The position numbers and the translations under genes are program-made. This document shows, piece by piece, positions 8,091 to 16,971 of a stretch of DNA of 64,000 nucleotides (within the stretch, counting starts at the first letter, position 1; every line of letters begins with the position of its first letter). The stretch comes from Permianibacter aggregans (lineage in GTDB: Bacteria > Pseudomonadota > Gammaproteobacteria > Enterobacterales > Permianibacteraceae). The notes beneath the pieces are model-generated. The model did no database searches. It was not told the origin of the DNA and was given only the letters and a program-made list of their open reading frames with translations. The stretch covers positions 3,596,001 to 3,660,000 of the forward strand of contig NZ_CP037953.1 of NCBI RefSeq assembly GCF_009756665.1. Direction: 5' to 3'.

Positions 8091-8630
8091 ATGGCGATTT
8101 CATTACGCGCCGTTTTGAGACCTTATTCGATGCTCGGAGCGATTGTTCTGATCGCCCTGGCAGGTGTGATCTGCGGCTTCTATTTAAGCGAGTGGTTTTT
8201 CTCTGGGCGGGCGCCCGCACAACCGATTGCGTTCAGTCACAAGATTCATGCTGGTGACCATCAAATCCCCTGTCTGCATTGTCATTTGTATGCGGAAGAT
8301 TCGAAAGTCGCCGGCGTGCCACCGGTCGCCAAATGCATGGGCTGCCACAGCAATATTGCCACCGACCGGCCGTTGATCGTCGCGTTGAATGACTACTGGG
8401 AAAAACAGGAACCGATTCCCTGGGTCAAGGTGCACGACCTGCCGGACTTCGTGCATTTCAGTCACAAGCGTCATGTCCGCGCCGGGCTTGCCTGCAACAC
8501 CTGTCACGGTGAAGTGGAGCAAATGGAGGTGTTGCGCCGGGTCAGCAATTTGCAAATGGGTTGGTGCATTCAGTGTCACCAACAGAATGCGGTGCGCTTC
8601 GGCACCGATTGCATGACTTGTCACAAGTAG
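8091..8630 (+). CDS. actA: ActA: pentahaem cytochrome c of alternative complex III
   Basis: A 179-residue membrane-anchored multihaem cytochrome c. One N-terminal membrane segment (about residues 15-36) is followed by a periplasmic domain with five CXXCH motifs: CLHCH, CMGCH, CNTCH, CIQCH and CMTCH. Five haems is the number reported for ActA. Paired His in FSHKIH and FSHKRH are probable distal ligands. In the complex ActA takes electrons from the iron-sulfur subunit and passes them to the monohaem ActE or an external acceptor. AAGGAG precedes the ATG. It is the first gene of a tightly packed seven-gene operon. Confidence 0.9.
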   Translation: MAISLRAVLRPYSMLGAIVLIALAGVICGFYLSEWFFSGRAPAQPIAFSHKIHAGDHQIPCLHCHLYAEDSKVAGVPPVAKCMGCHSNIATDRPLIVALNDYWEKQEPIPWVKVHDLPDFVHFSHKRHVRAGLACNTCHGEVEQMEVLRRVSNLQMGWCIQCHQQNAVRFGTDCMTCHK

Positions 8631-8638
8631 GGGAAGGT

Positions 8639-10870
8639 ATGCCAGATCTCGATCGTCGAACCTTTCTGAGCTTGTTGGGTGCCGGCACGGCCGGCGCCGG
8701 TGTCGGCTTCTGGTTCAATCAGATGATACGACCGCCCGTCGAGCATTTGATCCCGCAAGTGGTTGCACCGGAAGATATCAGCCCCGGTACGCCGGTGTTT
8801 TATAACTCCGTCTGTGGTTTGTGTAGTGCCGGTTGCGGTATCACGGTCAAAACCCGAGAAGGGCGGGCAAAAAAAATTGAGGGCAATCCCGGCCATCCGG
8901 TTAATCAGGGCGGCTTATGCGCAACCGGGCAGGCGGGTCTCAATCTTCTTTATCATCCGGATCGCGTCCGCTCGCCGCTGAAACGGGTTGGCGATCGCGG
9001 CAACGCCGAATTTATGCCGGCCAGTTGGGCCGAAGTGATTGCATTTATCGGTCACAGCTTTCAAACCCTGAAAGGCGAAGGGCGCAGTGGTCAAATTCAT
9101 TTTTGCAGCAGACCGGTGCAAGGCCATTTGGATTCGCTATTAGCCGATTACTTCAAGCAGCTTGGCACTTCGCATTACGTTTTCCATCAACGCCATTCTT
9201 CGCGCCTGCAGCAGCTGGCTATGCAGCAATGCTTTCAGCAGGCAGCAATGCCATTTTATGACATCGCCCATTGCGATCTGCTGTTGTCATTTGGCGCCGA
9301 CTTTCTGCACAGCGGATCATCGCCGGTGATGATGGCCAGGCAATATGGTGAATTCCGGCGCAAAACACCGCGCGGACATTTTATTCAGCTGGAAGCGCGG
9401 ATGAGTGCCACCGGTGCCAATGCCGATCAATGGTTGGCGGCGAGGCCCGGCAGTGAAGCCGCCATAGCCTTGTATTTGGCGCAGCAGTTGCTGGCACGCG
9501 GTCGCTATCAAGCTGCTGATCGCGAAGCCTGGCAGAACGCGTTGCAGCCGCATAGTTTGGCAAAAGCAGCTGAGGTCAGCGGTCTTGCGGAAAGCCAGTT
9601 GCAGGCACTCGCTGATGCAGTCATCTCGCGTGCGCCGCTGCTGGCCCTTTGCGGCGAAACGCCATCCCACACCAGCAACGGGTTCGATACTGCAATAGCC
9701 GTGTTGGCACTGAACTACCTTGCTGGCGCCCAAACAGGGCAGGCGGCGATGCGCGCCAGCACGCCGTCACTGATTCCATCCGTCAATCGCCAGGTCGGCA
9801 AGGAATATTGGCAGCAACTGCGTCAGGACGCTAAAGACAAACGCGTCGCGGCACTGCTGCTGCATGAGTGCAATCCGCTGTTTGATTTGCCTGCTGCGTT
9901 GGAGTTTGAAGCGGTGCTGAATGAAGTGCCGCTGGTCGTTGCTTTCAGCAATATCATTGACGAAAGCAACGCGTATGCGGATTGGATTCTGCCGGTGCCG
10001 AGTTACCTGGAGCGCTGGGACGATATCGCTGCCGAAACCGGTGGCGATGTCGCCGCCGCCAGTGTTGGCCAGCCAACCGTGGTGCCACTTTATGACACTC
10101 GCCATTGCGGTGACATTGTGCTGTCGCTGGCCGCCGCACAGGGCGAACCAATGGGTCATGACAGTTATCGGCTCTATCTGCAACAGCGCTGGCAAACCAT
10201 ACATCAACAATTGCTACCAAACGATTTGCTGGTCGACTTCGATACCTTCTGGCAAACGACGCTAACCAGTGGTGTATTCGGAAAAAATCAAAGCGAAACA
10301 CCGCCGCTGCAATGGCGAGCCGATGCCATCGAAAAACTGCAATTTCACCCAATCCATCTGCCGGGCGAAGCGAGCGAGTTTCCGTTCTTGTTGCAACTGT
10401 ATCCGCAATATCACGCTAATCATGATCTCGATCCATCATTGCCGTGGTTGCAAGAGCTGCCAGACCCGATGACTGGCGTGGTCTACCACAACTGGCTGGA
10501 AATTCATCCGAAAACAGCGCAGGAAAAAGGCCTGCGTGATGGCGATATCGTGCGCGTGCTTACCGCGAACGGCGAGTTGGAATTGCCGATTTATCCTTAT
10601 CCCGGTATTGCGCCAGATATGCTCGCTATTCCAGTCGGGCGCGGCCATTCGCAGCTCGGTCGTTACAGCAAACGAGGCGCCAATCCGATGCAGTTGATCG
10701 GCGTGGAAACGGTGCAGGGCTGTGATGAGTTGGCTTGGTCATTATTGCGTGCGCAAATCACGCCGACGGGACGTCGTTTGCGCGTGCCACGTGTTGGCGA
10801 GCATGAACGCAGCCTCGGCCGCAATCTGTTTGGCGGGCAGGCGAAAACCATACCGATCAAGGAGCTTTGA
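8639..10870 (+). CDS. actB: ActB1: molybdopterin-oxidoreductase-like subunit of alternative complex III
   Basis: A 743-residue protein of the molybdopterin oxidoreductase superfamily, equal to the N-terminal half of canonical ActB. The ATG at 8639 follows GGGGAAGG and yields a twin-arginine signal (DRRTFLSLLGAGTAGAG), so it is exported folded to the periplasmic side. Residues about 56-100 contain C-x2-C-x3-C (CGLCSAGC) and a fourth Cys in NQGGLCATGQ, the classical N-terminal [4Fe-4S] site. In studied ACIII complexes this domain carries no molybdenum; whether one is bound here cannot be read. The C-terminal part (LRDGDIVRVLTANGELELPI) is the molybdopterin dinucleotide-binding fold. Eight bases separate it from actA. 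Confidence 0.88.
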   Translation: MPDLDRRTFLSLLGAGTAGAGVGFWFNQMIRPPVEHLIPQVVAPEDISPGTPVFYNSVCGLCSAGCGITVKTREGRAKKIEGNPGHPVNQGGLCATGQAGLNLLYHPDRVRSPLKRVGDRGNAEFMPASWAEVIAFIGHSFQTLKGEGRSGQIHFCSRPVQGHLDSLLADYFKQLGTSHYVFHQRHSSRLQQLAMQQCFQQAAMPFYDIAHCDLLLSFGADFLHSGSSPVMMARQYGEFRRKTPRGHFIQLEARMSATGANADQWLAARPGSEAAIALYLAQQLLARGRYQAADREAWQNALQPHSLAKAAEVSGLAESQLQALADAVISRAPLLALCGETPSHTSNGFDTAIAVLALNYLAGAQTGQAAMRASTPSLIPSVNRQVGKEYWQQLRQDAKDKRVAALLLHECNPLFDLPAALEFEAVLNEVPLVVAFSNIIDESNAYADWILPVPSYLERWDDIAAETGGDVAAASVGQPTVVPLYDTRHCGDIVLSLAAAQGEPMGHDSYRLYLQQRWQTIHQQLLPNDLLVDFDTFWQTTLTSGVFGKNQSETPPLQWRADAIEKLQFHPIHLPGEASEFPFLLQLYPQYHANHDLDPSLPWLQELPDPMTGVVYHNWLEIHPKTAQEKGLRDGDIVRVLTANGELELPIYPYPGIAPDMLAIPVGRGHSQLGRYSKRGANPMQLIGVETVQGCDELAWSLLRAQITPTGRRLRVPRVGEHERSLGRNLFGGQAKTIPIKEL

Positions 10871-10872
10871 TC

Positions 10873-11634
10873 ATGACGCTATTGCAGGAAAAATGGCGTG
10901 CGTACCGTACCCCTGGTTATTACACGAAATACGATTACGCCTGGCGACTGGTCGTGGATTTGGACAGTTGCACCGGCTGTGGTGCCTGTGTCGTCGCCTG
11001 TCAGGCGGAAAACAATTTACCGATTGTTGGCGAGCGCGCTTTCCAAGAAAAGCGCGACATGAAATGGCTGCGCATCGAGCGTTACTGGGAAGGCGAATAC
11101 CCGGATATCAAAATGCGCTTTCTGCCGATGATGTGCCAGCACTGCGATCAGGCTCCATGCGAAACGGTTTGCCCGGTGGCTGCGACCTATCACAATCAGG
11201 ATGGTTTGAATGTACAGGTGTATAACCGCTGTGTTGGCACCCGTTCTTGTGCTGCCTACTGCCCGTACGAAGTGCGCTATTTCAATTGGTTTTCAGCGAG
11301 TTGGGAGGCGCCGCTGGAGCAACAACTGAACCCGGAAGTCAGCATTCGCGAAAAAGGCGTCATGGAAAAGTGCACGTTCTGTGTTCAGCGAATTCGCCAA
11401 GCCAAAGATGAGGCCAAAGATGAAGGTCGACGGGTGCAAGAGGATGATTTCACCACCGCTTGTGCGCAGAGTTGTCCGAGCAAGGCGCTACATTTTGGCG
11501 ACGCCAATGATCCGCAGTCAGCGGTTTCACAATTGGCCAAGAATCCACGCGCTTATCATGTGTTGTCAGAGCTGAATACCGAGCCGAGCGTAACCTATCT
11601 GGCGCGTGGCAAGGCCATGGAGTCGGCGTCATGA
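10873..11634 (+). CDS. actB: ActB2: iron-sulfur subunit of alternative complex III
   Basis: A 253-residue ferredoxin-like protein, equal to the C-terminal half of canonical ActB. It has four cysteine groups: CTGCGACVVAC, CQHCDQAPCETVCP, CVGTRSCAAYCP and the split CTFC...CAQSCP. In the third group the usual second Cys is Thr, which predicts one [3Fe-4S] and three [4Fe-4S] clusters, the set reported for ActB. ATG at 10873 has AAGGAG eight bases upstream; the TTG at 10867 is less likely. There is no signal peptide, so it is probably exported with the Tat-signalled ActB1. It links quinol oxidation at ActC to the haems of ActA. Confidence 0.9.
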   Translation: MTLLQEKWRAYRTPGYYTKYDYAWRLVVDLDSCTGCGACVVACQAENNLPIVGERAFQEKRDMKWLRIERYWEGEYPDIKMRFLPMMCQHCDQAPCETVCPVAATYHNQDGLNVQVYNRCVGTRSCAAYCPYEVRYFNWFSASWEAPLEQQLNPEVSIREKGVMEKCTFCVQRIRQAKDEAKDEGRRVQEDDFTTACAQSCPSKALHFGDANDPQSAVSQLAKNPRAYHVLSELNTEPSVTYLARGKAMESAS

Positions 11635-12992
11635 ACCGGGTCGGTAATCAGACACCGGACGAAACCCCGCCGAAACTCGCGGACGTCAATCGTGATGTCA
11701 TTCGCACGCTGACTGAAACGACGCCGCTGTACTGGTGGACGTTTGGTATTGCGGTCATGGTCGCCGTGTTGTGCTTTACCTTGCCCTGGGCCTATCAACT
11801 GGTGACCGGTATCGGTGTTGCCGGCATGAACCGGCCGGTGATTTGGGGCTCGTATATCTCCTGTTTCATCTTTTGGATTGGCTTGAGCCATTCCGGCACC
11901 TTGTTGTCGGCGGTTTTGCATATTACTGGCAGTCAATGGCGCAAAGCGATTTATCGCAGTGCCGAAGCGATGACGCTGTTTTCACTTGTCGTGGCGGTAA
12001 TTTTTGTGCTGGTCCATGTTGGCCGGCCATGGTTTGTCTACTGGACCATTCCGTATCCGAATCAGCGTGAATTGTGGCCAAACTTTCGTTCACCACTGCT
12101 GTTCGATGTCACGGCGATCACCACTTACATGACTGCCAGTGCGACATTTTTATTTGTCGGTTCGATTCCGGATTTCGCGGCGGCCCGCGACGGTACGATA
12201 GGCTGGCGCCATAGTATGTATCGGGTTCTTTCACTCGGCTGGCGCGGCACCCAGAAAGAATGGAAACACCTCGGTTGGGCCTACACCTTTTTTGCCGTGC
12301 TGGTCATTCCGCTGGCTGTCTCGGTGCACAGTATTGTGTCCTGGGATTTGGCGCTGTCGATCGTGCCCGGTTTTCACCAGACGATTTTCGCGCCTTACTT
12401 CGTCGTCGGCGCCATTTATTCCGGCACCGCCGGCATCGTTACCGTGATGTATTTCCTGCGTAAATACTATCACTTGGAGCGCTACATACTGCCTTCGCAT
12501 TTCGACAAACTGGGCCGTCTGTTGCTGGTGCTGTCGTTACTTTGGACCTATATCAATATTGTCGAGCTGACCACGGGGTGGTTCAGTCATCACAGTTTTG
12601 AACTGGAGTTTATCGATTATCGCCTGACTGGTGCCTGGGCACCCATTTACTGGTCGATGATTGCGTTCTGCGCAGTGCTGCCACTTTCGCTGATCTCAAG
12701 CAGGGTCCGCACCAATTTGAATGTGATGCTGGTGTTATCGATATTTATCAATGCCGGAATGCTGTTTGAACGTTTCATCATCATCACCACGTCACTGCCA
12801 CGCAAGTATTTGCCCAATACTTGGGCGGATTACGCACCGACCTGGGTGGAATATTCCATCATGCTCGGCTCGCTGGCCATTTTTGTCACGCTGTTTCTGA
12901 TTTTCGTCAAGATTGTGCCGAGCATGTCGATCTACGAAGTTAAAGAGGAGTTGCTGCACAACGCCAAACACCAGCAGGAGAACAAGCCATGA
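11631..12992 (+). CDS. actC: ActC: NrfD-like quinol-binding membrane subunit
   Basis: A 453-residue integral membrane protein of the NrfD/PsrC family with about ten helices. Characteristic pieces are PLYWWTFGIAVMVAVLCFTL in the first helix, GMNRPVIWGSYISCFIFWIG, and the internal LVHVGRPWFVYW. ActC carries the quinol site next to the iron-sulfur subunit. The ATG overlaps the stop of actB2 (ATGA), so translation is coupled. The C-terminus is a charged cytoplasmic tail (YEVKEELLHNAKHQQENK). Confidence 0.9.
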   Translation: MNRVGNQTPDETPPKLADVNRDVIRTLTETTPLYWWTFGIAVMVAVLCFTLPWAYQLVTGIGVAGMNRPVIWGSYISCFIFWIGLSHSGTLLSAVLHITGSQWRKAIYRSAEAMTLFSLVVAVIFVLVHVGRPWFVYWTIPYPNQRELWPNFRSPLLFDVTAITTYMTASATFLFVGSIPDFAAARDGTIGWRHSMYRVLSLGWRGTQKEWKHLGWAYTFFAVLVIPLAVSVHSIVSWDLALSIVPGFHQTIFAPYFVVGAIYSGTAGIVTVMYFLRKYYHLERYILPSHFDKLGRLLLVLSLLWTYINIVELTTGWFSHHSFELEFIDYRLTGAWAPIYWSMIAFCAVLPLSLISSRVRTNLNVMLVLSIFINAGMLFERFIIITTSLPRKYLPNTWADYAPTWVEYSIMLGSLAIFVTLFLIFVKIVPSMSIYEVKEELLHNAKHQQENKP

Positions 12993-13528
12993 GCCACTAT
13001 CTGCATGGTATTTTCAAGGATCCGGAAGACGCCCAGCTGGCCCAGCAAAAGCTGCAAAAAGCCGGCGTGGAATGTGAGCTGATTTCGCCCTATCCGTTAC
13101 AGGAAATCCACCCGGATAATGGCCGCTCGCCCGTGCGAAAGTTTTCGTTGATTGGTGGCATTCTCGGCTTTATCGCTGGAATCATTTTGACCACGTATTC
13201 AGCAACCAGCTATATCTTACCGACCGGTGGTCGAGCGGTGATTTCGGTTCCACCATTTCTGCTGGTGTCCTATGAGCTGACGATCTTGTTTGCGGTACTG
13301 GCAACCTTGATCGGCTTTCTCTATCACAGCGGCTTGCCGGCGTGGTACGAGCGGCCACATCACGAAGCGGCCAGCGTCGACGAAATCGTGGTCAGTGCGG
13401 CATTTAGCGACGAGCAGGAAGACAAGGTGCGCAAGCTGTTGCAGGACAGTGGAGCCGAACGCATCGAGTCGCAAACGCTGGTGCCAATCGAACCGGAACA
13501 TTCGCTACCGGAGGAGGATGCCAAATGA
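12989..13528 (+). CDS. actD: ActD: DUF3341 subunit of alternative complex III
   Basis: A 179-residue DUF3341 protein. An N-terminal alpha/beta domain (HGIFKDPEDAQLAQQKLQKA) resembles a small regulatory ferredoxin-like fold. Two membrane helices follow (about 52-72 and 85-115), then a soluble tail. This is the expected ActD layout. It overlaps actC by four bases (ATGA), with CAGGAG just upstream inside actC. Its role in the complex is structural or unknown. Confidence 0.88.
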   Translation: MSHYLHGIFKDPEDAQLAQQKLQKAGVECELISPYPLQEIHPDNGRSPVRKFSLIGGILGFIAGIILTTYSATSYILPTGGRAVISVPPFLLVSYELTILFAVLATLIGFLYHSGLPAWYERPHHEAASVDEIVVSAAFSDEQEDKVRKLLQDSGAERIESQTLVPIEPEHSLPEEDAK

Positions 13529-14022
13529 AACGCGCCCTGCTCTGGTTATTACCTTTCACTGGTGTCGTGCAGGCCTTTCCTTGGGATATTGATATGGCCA
13601 ATCAGGTTTCGATCAAAGCTCAGGAAACGCAAGTGCAGTTTCCCGCCTACTCGATTCCGGTGCGTGGTCTGCCAACGGCGTTACCGACCGGTCCACTGGA
13701 GCAGGCGCGCGGTATGGCCGCGGCGAAACTGCAAAATCCGACGCCGGCCTTGGAGCATTCGGTGGCACGCGGCCGCATGCTGTTTCAGCGCCATTGCCTC
13801 AGTTGTCACGGCACACTGGGCCGTGGTGACGGTCCGGTCGGATTGAAGTTTCAACCAAAGCCGATGAATCTGAGTCTCGAAGCAGTGCGTAATCAACCGG
13901 ATGGGCGGCTGTATTTCACGATCAGTCGTGGCAGTGTTTTCATGCCCGCTTACGGTTACGCCATTCAATCCCAGGATCGCTGGCATCTGGTCAATTACAT
14001 CAAGCACGGAATGACACCATGA
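13525..14022 (+). CDS. actE: ActE: monohaem cytochrome c of alternative complex III
   Basis: A 165-residue exported cytochrome c. A short signal peptide (MKRALLWLLPFTGVVQA) is followed by PWDIDMANQVSIKAQE, a typical start of mature ActE. A single CLSCH haem site lies near residues 93-97, in GRMLFQRHCLSCHGTLGRGD. Met in SVFMPAYG is a probable axial ligand. No lipobox Cys is present, unlike some ActE proteins described as lipoproteins. It overlaps actD (ATGA) and is the likely exit haem to a downstream oxidase or carrier, none of which is in this window. Confidence 0.88.
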   Translation: MKRALLWLLPFTGVVQAFPWDIDMANQVSIKAQETQVQFPAYSIPVRGLPTALPTGPLEQARGMAAAKLQNPTPALEHSVARGRMLFQRHCLSCHGTLGRGDGPVGLKFQPKPMNLSLEAVRNQPDGRLYFTISRGSVFMPAYGYAIQSQDRWHLVNYIKHGMTP

Positions 14023-15095
14023 AACGGTCCAGCGCTGCGATGAAACCCTTTTATGCCGCACTCGCGGCCGCCGTCGTCATGCTGATTGGATTCGCTTTAT
14101 TGCTGCGTCAAAGCGCCAACAGCGAAGCCAATGTCATCGCCTGGCTGACGGTCAACTTTTTGTTTTTGCTCGGCCTGAGTCAGTTTGGCGTCGTGTTCAT
14201 TGCCATACTGCGTTTGTGTTTTGCCCGCTGGCCGCTGGCGTTCTATCGCACCGCGCACATGATGACGCTGGTGGGTGTGCCAATCGCTATTCTGGGGTTT
14301 CTGCTGATTTTTCTGTTCGGCCGCGATGAATTGTTCTACTGGCTGGGCGAACCGGAAAAAACCAATATTTGGGTCAATGAAACCGGCATTGTGCTGCGCT
14401 TTGTTATTGCCCAATCGATTTTCTATCTGCTGGCCTGGTGGGGTTATCGGCTTAGTCAGCAACAGGGCAAGGAGCACGCGCTTTACAAACTCGCCAGTTG
14501 GCAGTTGGTTGCCTTCGTCATCGCCAATACATTTTTGGCCTGGGATTTCGGCATGCTGCTGCATGATCATTGGCTCAGCAGTGTTTATCCGATTCACTTT
14601 TTCATGAGTTCAATTTTTGGTGGTTGTGCACTGATTTTGCTTGTGGCGTTGGTTAACGACCTCAGCGTGAGTTCTCGCACGGTGGAAAATTTCGGGCGGG
14701 TGTTGATTGGTTTTTCTTTGCTCTGGCTGTACTTTTTCTGGGCCCAGTACATCGTCATGTGGTTCGGCAATTTGCCGCAGGAAATTGGGCCAATTCTGGA
14801 GCAAATGGGACCGCGCTACGGTGCGCTGTTCTGGCTGATGCTGGCCAGCGTGTTCATTATCCCGTTCCTGACCTTGATCAGTTACCACGTGCGCTCAAGC
14901 CTGGTGCGTCTGGCGCCGATCGCGTTGCTGATTCTGATCGGCACCTGGTTGCATCGGGTGTTGACCGTTTTGCCGGTCATGGAAGTGGATATTTCGTTGC
15001 TTGGTATCCTGACTTCACTGGCCGCTGCGCTGATGATGTTTTTTGCCGTCAGCGGCCTCGCCCATCCCCGTCTGGACGCGCAGCACTCAGGCTAA
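14019..15095 (+). CDS. actF: ActF: second NrfD-like membrane subunit
   Basis: A 358-residue polytopic membrane protein related to ActC but shorter, with about ten helices. Recognisable parts include LTVNFLFLLGLSQFGVVFIA and LLWLYFFWAQYIVMWFGNLP, typical of ActF. It closes the operon and overlaps actE by four bases (ATGA). Its stop overlaps the stop of a convergent lipoprotein gene by three to four bases, with no terminator between them. No cytochrome oxidase genes follow, unlike many act operons, so the terminal acceptor is encoded elsewhere. Confidence 0.88.
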   Translation: MKRSSAAMKPFYAALAAAVVMLIGFALLLRQSANSEANVIAWLTVNFLFLLGLSQFGVVFIAILRLCFARWPLAFYRTAHMMTLVGVPIAILGFLLIFLFGRDELFYWLGEPEKTNIWVNETGIVLRFVIAQSIFYLLAWWGYRLSQQQGKEHALYKLASWQLVAFVIANTFLAWDFGMLLHDHWLSSVYPIHFFMSSIFGGCALILLVALVNDLSVSSRTVENFGRVLIGFSLLWLYFFWAQYIVMWFGNLPQEIGPILEQMGPRYGALFWLMLASVFIIPFLTLISYHVRSSLVRLAPIALLILIGTWLHRVLTVLPVMEVDISLLGILTSLAAALMMFFAVSGLAHPRLDAQHSG

Positions 15096-15367
15096 CGACC
15101 AGCGCGTGATTCGGCAATGTAGAAGCGTGCGCGCTTGGCTTTGTCGATACAGCTCGGGTAGCGTTCCAGCGTTTGCTGGGTTTTCGCGGCGGTTAGTAGC
15201 CCTGCGGCTTTTGTGTAACTGACGGCACCACCGAAGCCTTCCGTTTTGGCTAGATCAAGCTCCTTCCATGCGGTGTCGAGCAACGACGCGCACTGATCTC
15301 GACCCACCACTTTTCCGGCGCAGCCGGACATTAGCGACAGCAGGGCAAGCATCAAAAGCCATTTCAT
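15092..15367 (-). CDS. Small hypothetical lipoprotein
   Basis: A 91-residue lipoprotein candidate. The ATG at 15367 gives MKWLLMLALLSLMSGC, a signal peptide with lipobox LMSGC, so Cys16 would be lipidated. The mature part has two further Cys (RDQCASLL and YPSCIDKA) and helical, basic sequence. I recognise no function. It converges on actF, sharing overlapping stop codons. An in-frame start nine codons upstream would spoil the signal peptide. Confidence 0.7.
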   Translation of the reverse strand: MKWLLMLALLSLMSGCAGKVVGRDQCASLLDTAWKELDLAKTEGFGGAVSYTKAAGLLTAAKTQQTLERYPSCIDKAKRARFYIAESRAGR

Positions 15368-15447
15368 TTCGAGAATCTCTTTAGGTCGAAAGGGCATTCA
15401 GTATAGCGGTTTTGTGCTTTGCTGGCGGTGAGAGGGTGTACACAAAA

Positions 15448-15475
15448 AACAAACCCGGCGATCGCCGGGTTTGTT
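15448..15475 (-). terminator. Rho-independent terminator after nhaD
   Basis: A perfect 28-base palindrome with core CCCGGCGATCGCCGGG, followed on the minus strand by TTTTTTG. It begins 16 bases past the nhaD stop. Confidence 0.85.
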
Positions 15476-15490
15476 CATCGCGCTAGATGG

Positions 15491-16762
15491 TTAGCCAATC
15501 AGCACTGCATAGGTACCAACACCAGCCAATAAGCCGAGCAAAGCTGGGATCGTTACTTTGCGTAAATACCAGCCAAACGTAATGTTTTCCATGCCCATCG
15601 CGGCGACACCGGCCGCTGAACCGATGATCAGACAGCTACCGCCGGTTCCTGCCGCCAGCGCCAGCAGTTCCCAGAAGTCGCCGTCAACGGCAAACTGACC
15701 AACCGCGTCAATCGGGTACATGTTCAACGCGGCGGCGACCAGCGGCACGTTGTCGATAACCGCCGACAGGACACCAATCGCGATGTTGATCAGATAGACA
15801 TTGCCAAAGGTTTGTTGCAACCAGCCGGCCAAGTGATCAAGCTGACCAAGCGCCTGCAATGCCGCGACCGCAAGCAGGATGCCGAGAAAGAACAACACAC
15901 TCGGTACATCGATTCTGCGCAGCACGGCGGCAACGGTGACTTGTGATTTTTCTTCCAGCGGTTTTTTCCGGTGTATCCATTCGGTGGTCGCCCACAGAAT
16001 GCTTAAGCCAAACAGCATGCCCATATACGGCGGCAAATGGGTGACGGTTTTGAAAATCGGCACGAATAACAAAGCGCCAATACCGAGATAAAACACCAGA
16101 TTACGCTCCCAGGCCGGCAGCGTGGCTTTGCCATGTTCCGAGGATTTTTGTACCGGCGCATCCTTGACGATGCGCGACATGGCCAAAAGCGGTACGGCAA
16201 AGCAAACCAGCGAAGGAATGAACAGTGCGGTGATGATACCGGTTGTCGTGATCTGGCCACCAAGCCACAGCATCGTTGTCGTCAAGTCACCAATCGGCGA
16301 CCAGGCACCACCAGCGTTGGCGGCTATGACAATAATTGCGACCAACGGCCAGCGTGTTTCGTTGTCCGGTACCATTCGACGCAGCAAGGAAATCATCACG
16401 ATCGTCGTTGTCAGGTTGTCGAGCACCGCGGACAAAAAGAAGGTTGCGATACCAACGGTCCAAATCAAACCTTTGGTGCTGGCCGCGCGCACATAACGGG
16501 TAACCAGGCTAAAACCTTCGTGGGCGTCGACCAATTCAACAATGGTCATCGCACCGAGCAAGAAAAACAGCAGTTGCGAGATTTCACCGAGGTGATGAAA
16601 CAACTCTTTGTTGGCTTCGTGCGGAATGGCGAACGCAGCAATGGTCCAGAGCACGACTCCGGTCAGCAAGGCTGGTGCGGCTTTGTTGATATGGGTATTG
16701 TGTTCCAGGGCGATAAAAAGATAGCCAACAACAAAGATGGCGGGGATCAACAGCTCAAGCAT
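15491..16762 (-). CDS. nhaD: NhaD-type Na+/H+ antiporter
   Basis: A 423-residue polytopic inner-membrane transporter of the NhaD (ion transporter superfamily) group, exchanging external protons for internal sodium. The start MLELLIPAIFVVGYLFIALE with the early INKAAPALLTGVVLW fits NhaD. Conserved segments include LDNLTTTIVMISLLRRMVPD and the later AVIDNVPLVAAALNMYP, both with Asp-Asn pairs in membrane segments, and NAGGAWSPIGDLTTTMLW. ATG at 16762 is preferred to GTG at 16771. Neither has a clear ribosome site, so the start is uncertain by a few residues. It is a single-gene unit with its own terminator. Confidence 0.9.
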   Translation of the reverse strand: MLELLIPAIFVVGYLFIALEHNTHINKAAPALLTGVVLWTIAAFAIPHEANKELFHHLGEISQLLFFLLGAMTIVELVDAHEGFSLVTRYVRAASTKGLIWTVGIATFFLSAVLDNLTTTIVMISLLRRMVPDNETRWPLVAIIVIAANAGGAWSPIGDLTTTMLWLGGQITTTGIITALFIPSLVCFAVPLLAMSRIVKDAPVQKSSEHGKATLPAWERNLVFYLGIGALLFVPIFKTVTHLPPYMGMLFGLSILWATTEWIHRKKPLEEKSQVTVAAVLRRIDVPSVLFFLGILLAVAALQALGQLDHLAGWLQQTFGNVYLINIAIGVLSAVIDNVPLVAAALNMYPIDAVGQFAVDGDFWELLALAAGTGGSCLIIGSAAGVAAMGMENITFGWYLRKVTIPALLGLLAGVGTYAVLIG

Positions 16763-16919
16763 GATGCACACGAACGGTACAACGGAGGAGGAAGAATTTC
16801 AGCAGTTTGTTGGCGAAAAAACAATGCGTGAAAAAGTCACATTGGCTGATGTATTTGGGCAAAAATTTTTGCGATTAAACGAAAGTGATATTGGCCAAAT
16901 CCATTTTTTGATTTTGATA

Positions 16920-16959
16920 AAAAAGCGGCGCAAGAATTTCTGTCCTTGCGCCGCTTTTT
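16920..16959 (-). terminator. Rho-independent terminator after the SDR gene
   Basis: A 15-bp perfect stem (AAAAAGCGGCGCAAG / CTTGCGCCGCTTTTT) with a 10-base loop, 12 bases beyond the SDR stop on the minus strand. Confidence 0.88.
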
Positions 16960-16971
16960 ATTCATCTTCTT

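Noticed and set aside
16133-16831. Plus-strand open frame of 232 codons opposite nhaD
   Set aside because: Antisense to NhaD membrane segments; composition is Gln/Arg/Asn-rich with no family match.
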